The notes under the pieces are model-generated. The model saw nothing but the letters and a program-made list of their open reading frames with translations. It was not told where the DNA came from and searched no databases. Below, in pieces: positions 12,663-15,144 of a DNA stretch of 15,144 nucleotides. This DNA is from JACCQS01 sp050999295 (GTDB lineage Bacteria; Actinomycetota; Actinomycetes; Mycobacteriales; Geodermatophilaceae): contig JBPCPI010000044.1 of the NCBI GenBank assembly GCA_050999295.1, positions 1 to 15,144 of the forward strand, read 5' to 3'. How positions within the stretch are numbered: the first letter of the stretch is position 1; the number at the start of each line of letters is the position of its first letter. The translations under genes were made by a program, and so were the position numbers.

Positions 12663-13922
12663 ATGGCCGGATCGACGCTGCAGGCACCGGATTGGGTGCC
12701 GGTCGCCCCGGCTGACGACATCGGATCCACCCCGGTGCCGGTCCGCGCCGGTGGGCGAGACTGGGTGCTGGTCCGGCTGCACGCCGACGGACCGCCGGCG
12801 GTGTATTCGGCGCACTGCCCGCATCGACTCGTGCCGTTGGCGGCGGCCACGGTGGTCGACGGAACCCTGCAGTGCGCCTATCACGGTTGGCGGTTCGCAA
12901 CCGATGGCCGGTGCACCGTCGTGCCCTCCCTCGGTACGGAATCCCACGTACCGCCGCGTGCGGATCTGCCTCCCCCGCCCGAGGTCCGCGAGGACGCCGG
13001 ACAGGTATGGCTACGCGTTCGGCCCGAGGAGCCAGCCGCGGACGTCGTTCCCGAGCTGACGAACCTCGATCCCGCGCTCCGGCGCGCGTGGCACCCCGTG
13101 GCTCTGGTTAGCGAACTCGACGACGGCCCACAGGCGGTACGGCTGCTCGGCGAGGACCGCCGGGTCTGGCATGCGGAGAACGGCACGTTCGCGGCGAGCC
13201 CAACTCCGTACGGCGTCATCGAACGCTGGGGGCTGGTCTGGCTGGCACCGGAGCGGCCGCTGGACGACCTGTTCGACGACCCCGACGTGGAGGACCGCGA
13301 CTATGTCAGCGCCTGGGTGCCGCCTGCCCGTACGAATGTGAGCGCCGGGCATGTGGCCGATAACTTCCTGGACGTGGCGCACTTCCCGTTCGTCCACGCC
13401 GCCACGTTCGGCCCGGACACCACGTTCGTCGAGCCGTACGAGGTGCAGCCCGAGACCAGCGGATTTCGCAGCATTCAGGTGCAGCCCTTCGACAACCCCG
13501 AGGACCCGGCGGTGCCGACCGGCGAGCGGCCACTGCGGCAGAACCGCCGCGCCACCTACGTCTACCGGGCACCGTTCCAGCTGATGCTCCGGCTGGAGGA
13601 GCTCGACGCCGGCGCGGTGAAGACCATCCTGTTCTTCGCTCAGCCTGAGGATCTGACCTCGACCCGGATCTACACCAAGATGTTGCTGTACGGCATCGGC
13701 GGGCAGGAGCGCCCGGATCCGGACGTGGTTGCCCGGGAGGTTGCCTTCGAGGAGGCCGTACTGGCCGAGGACCTGGCGCTGCAGCGCGGAATGGACGCCA
13801 CCGGACTACCGCTGGAGCTGCGGACCGAGTTGCACGTACGAGCCGATCGCCTCGGGGTTGCATTGCGTCGCGAGCTGCGTTCCTTCACCGAACGCGCCGC
13901 CGACGCCCGGATCGACGCATGA
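12663..13922 (+). CDS. Rieske non-haem iron oxygenase, alpha-subunit type, 419 aa, unusual layout
   Basis: ATG 12663, with GGAG 4 nt upstream. Residues 1-120 form a Rieske domain; the [2Fe-2S] ligands are C52 and H54 (AHCPHRLVPL) and C71 and H74 (CAYHGWRF). The catalytic domain has the mononuclear-iron site DNFLDVAHFPFVHAATFG (H240, H245) with the probable third ligand D370 (VLAEDLALQ); N234/D237 sit at the usual bridging positions. Between them, 143-198 (WHPVALVSELDDGPQAVRLL, then GEDRRVWHAENGTFAAS, GLVWLAP) looks like the start and end of a second Rieske domain whose cluster-binding part is missing. Such enzymes hydroxylate or demethylate using O2 and electrons from a separate reductase, which is not in the window. 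The stop overlaps the next start (ATGA), so the product is probably processed together with the amidohydrolase. The substrate is not predictable. Confidence 0.88.
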   Translation: MAGSTLQAPDWVPVAPADDIGSTPVPVRAGGRDWVLVRLHADGPPAVYSAHCPHRLVPLAAATVVDGTLQCAYHGWRFATDGRCTVVPSLGTESHVPPRADLPPPPEVREDAGQVWLRVRPEEPAADVVPELTNLDPALRRAWHPVALVSELDDGPQAVRLLGEDRRVWHAENGTFAASPTPYGVIERWGLVWLAPERPLDDLFDDPDVEDRDYVSAWVPPARTNVSAGHVADNFLDVAHFPFVHAATFGPDTTFVEPYEVQPETSGFRSIQVQPFDNPEDPAVPTGERPLRQNRRATYVYRAPFQLMLRLEELDAGAVKTILFFAQPEDLTSTRIYTKMLLYGIGGQERPDPDVVAREVAFEEAVLAEDLALQRGMDATGLPLELRTELHVRADRLGVALRRELRSFTERAADARIDA

Positions 13923-15144
13923 TCGACCTGCTGCTGCGCAATGCCCGGCTGGCGCGGGCGAGCGAACTGACCGCGATCGGCATCGACAACGGGTTGCTAG
14001 TGGACGCGCAGGACGACACCACCGCCGCCGAGACCCTCGACCTGAGCGGCCGCTTCGTCAGTCCCCCGCTGGTGGAGCCGCACATCCACCTTGACGCCGT
14101 GCTCACTGTCGGACAACCCAGGCCCAACGTCTCCGGATCGCTGTTCGAGGGGATCGCTGTCTGGGCCGAGCGGGTCCGCGACCTGACCGTGGCCGATGTG
14201 ATCACGAGGGCCCGCGAAGTCCTGCGTTGGCAGCTGGCCAACGGGGTTCAGCACGTCCGCGCTCACGTGGACGTCTGCGACCCGGAGCTGCGCGGGCTGC
14301 GCGCCCTGGTCGAGTTGCGCGAGGAGGCCCGGGGACTGGTCGACCTGCAGATCGTCGCCTTTCCGCAACAGGGAATCCTGTCCTTCGACGGTGGCGTGGA
14401 GCTGATGCGGCGCGCGGTCGAGCTCGGTGCCGATGTCATCGGCGGGATCCCGCACTACGAGCTGACCCGGGAGTACGGCGTCGCGTCGGTCGAGTTCGTG
14501 TTCGGCCTTGCCGACGAGTTCGGCCTGCAGATCGACATCCACTGCGACGAGACCGACGACGAGCACTCCCGGTTCGTCGAAGTGATGGCGGCCGAGACGA
14601 TCCGGCGCGGAATGACCGGTCGGGTCACGGCCAGCCACACCACCGCGATGCATTCGTACAACAACGCCTACGCCCATCGGCTGGTCCAGAACATCGCGCG
14701 GGCAGGACTGTTCATGGTCACCAACCCGCTGGACAATGCCGTGCTGCAAGGTCGCTTCGACACCGGCCCCATCCGGCGTGGGCACACCCGGGTCAAGGCG
14801 CTGCAGGAGGCCGGGGTCACCGTCTGCATCGGCCACGACTCGGTGATGGACCCTTGGTATCCCCTCGGCTACGGCGACCCGCTGCAAGCCGCGTTCGTCC
14901 TGGCGCACCTCGGGCACATGAGCGGCGATGAGGAACTGCACCGGCTGCTGGACATGATCACAGTCGATCCCGCGGCAGCACTGCAACTGAAGGACTACGG
15001 ACTCATCACCGGTACGGCTGCGGACCTCGTCGTCTTCGACTCGCCCACCGACGTGGACGCGCTCCGCCTGGTCGCCCCTCGCTACCTCGTGCTTCGAGCA
15101 GGCAGGATCCTGGCCCGTACCGAGCCGGCCGTCACCACCGTGGC
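13919..15144 (+). CDS. Cytosine-deaminase-type amidohydrolase (CodA family), C-terminus beyond window
   Basis: Hydrolytic deaminase of the amidohydrolase superfamily, 408 codons visible with no stop; alignment with E. coli CodA (427 aa) suggests only some 15-20 residues are missing. Metal and active-site residues: H55 and H57 (VEPHIHLDA), Q150 (IVAFPQQGIL), H208 and E211 (IDIHCDETDDEHSRF), H240 (RVTASHTTAMHSYN) and D307 (CIGHDSVMDPWYPLG). Other CodA blocks are also present (SGSLFEGIAVWAER, NGVQHVRAHVDV, LQGRFDTGPIRRGHTRVK). The residue after the metal Asp, D314 in E. coli and known to affect base preference, is Ser here (S308), so the true substrate may not be cytosine. The ATG overlaps the Rieske stop, giving a coupled two-step pathway for an N-heterocycle. 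A role in plain pyrimidine salvage is the alternative. Confidence 0.9.
   Translation, partial: MIDLLLRNARLARASELTAIGIDNGLLVDAQDDTTAAETLDLSGRFVSPPLVEPHIHLDAVLTVGQPRPNVSGSLFEGIAVWAERVRDLTVADVITRAREVLRWQLANGVQHVRAHVDVCDPELRGLRALVELREEARGLVDLQIVAFPQQGILSFDGGVELMRRAVELGADVIGGIPHYELTREYGVASVEFVFGLADEFGLQIDIHCDETDDEHSRFVEVMAAETIRRGMTGRVTASHTTAMHSYNNAYAHRLVQNIARAGLFMVTNPLDNAVLQGRFDTGPIRRGHTRVKALQEAGVTVCIGHDSVMDPWYPLGYGDPLQAAFVLAHLGHMSGDEELHRLLDMITVDPAAALQLKDYGLITGTAADLVVFDSPTDVDALRLVAPRYLVLRAGRILARTEPAVTTV

Noticed and set aside
13997..14986. Minus-strand open frame of 329 aa
   Set aside because: Complete antisense shadow of the CodA-like gene, which has conserved catalytic motifs on the plus strand.
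1..15144. CRISPR array, riboswitch or diversity-generating repeat
   Set aside because: No regularly spaced repeats of the right size, no recognisable aptamer in the leaders of glpF, the Rieske gene or the NTF2-like gene, and no template/variable repeat pair seen by eye.

Overview
High-GC actinobacterial chromosome: almost all convincing genes have strongly G/C-biased third positions, the start sites carry GGAG-type ribosome binding sites, and the gene families (IclR regulator, PTS-dependent dihydroxyacetone kinase, Rieske oxygenase) fit Actinomycetota. I cannot name a genus. Four layers are visible.

(1) 1-2873 is a graveyard of mobile DNA. It holds the 5' part of an IS256-family transposase running off the left edge, one AT-richer gene of unknown function (360 aa, one membrane anchor), an eroded IS3-family orfB, and a 40-codon relic of a Tn3-family transposase N-terminus.

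(2) 2874-4612 is a very small, decayed integrative element sitting in the 3' half of a tRNA-Lys(TTT) gene. Perfect 44-bp direct repeats (the tRNA 3' half) bracket it. Inside are a toxin-antitoxin-like pair (BrnT-like plus ribbon-helix-helix), a tyrosine-recombinase gene reduced to its catalytic C-terminus, and, just inside each end, a pair of GTGGGCAC octamers spaced exactly 11 bp, which look like integrase arm-type or excisionase sites. The intact tRNA-Lys lies at 4570-4642 on the minus strand.

(3) 4643-6541 is ordinary chromosome with small genes: a family 2 glycosyltransferase interrupted by one in-frame TAG, a 43-aa membrane peptide, and an NTF2/SnoaL-like protein.

(4) 6600-15144 is metabolic. 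On the minus strand glpF-dhaK-dhaL-dhaM form a tight operon (4-bp overlap, 5-bp gap, 55-bp gap) for uptake of glycerol/dihydroxyacetone and PEP-dependent phosphorylation of dihydroxyacetone. The DhaM subunit is fused to HPr and to a complete Enzyme I, so one polypeptide should carry phosphate all the way from PEP to DhaL. A divergent IclR-family regulator faces glpF across a 138-bp spacer rich in inverted repeats. Downstream of the regulator, and behind its own promoter with a perfect 16-bp palindrome, a two-gene operon encodes a Rieske oxygenase of unusual layout and a cytosine-deaminase-type amidohydrolase, coupled by ATGA; this looks like a catabolic module for an N-heterocycle whose substrate cannot be read from the sequence.
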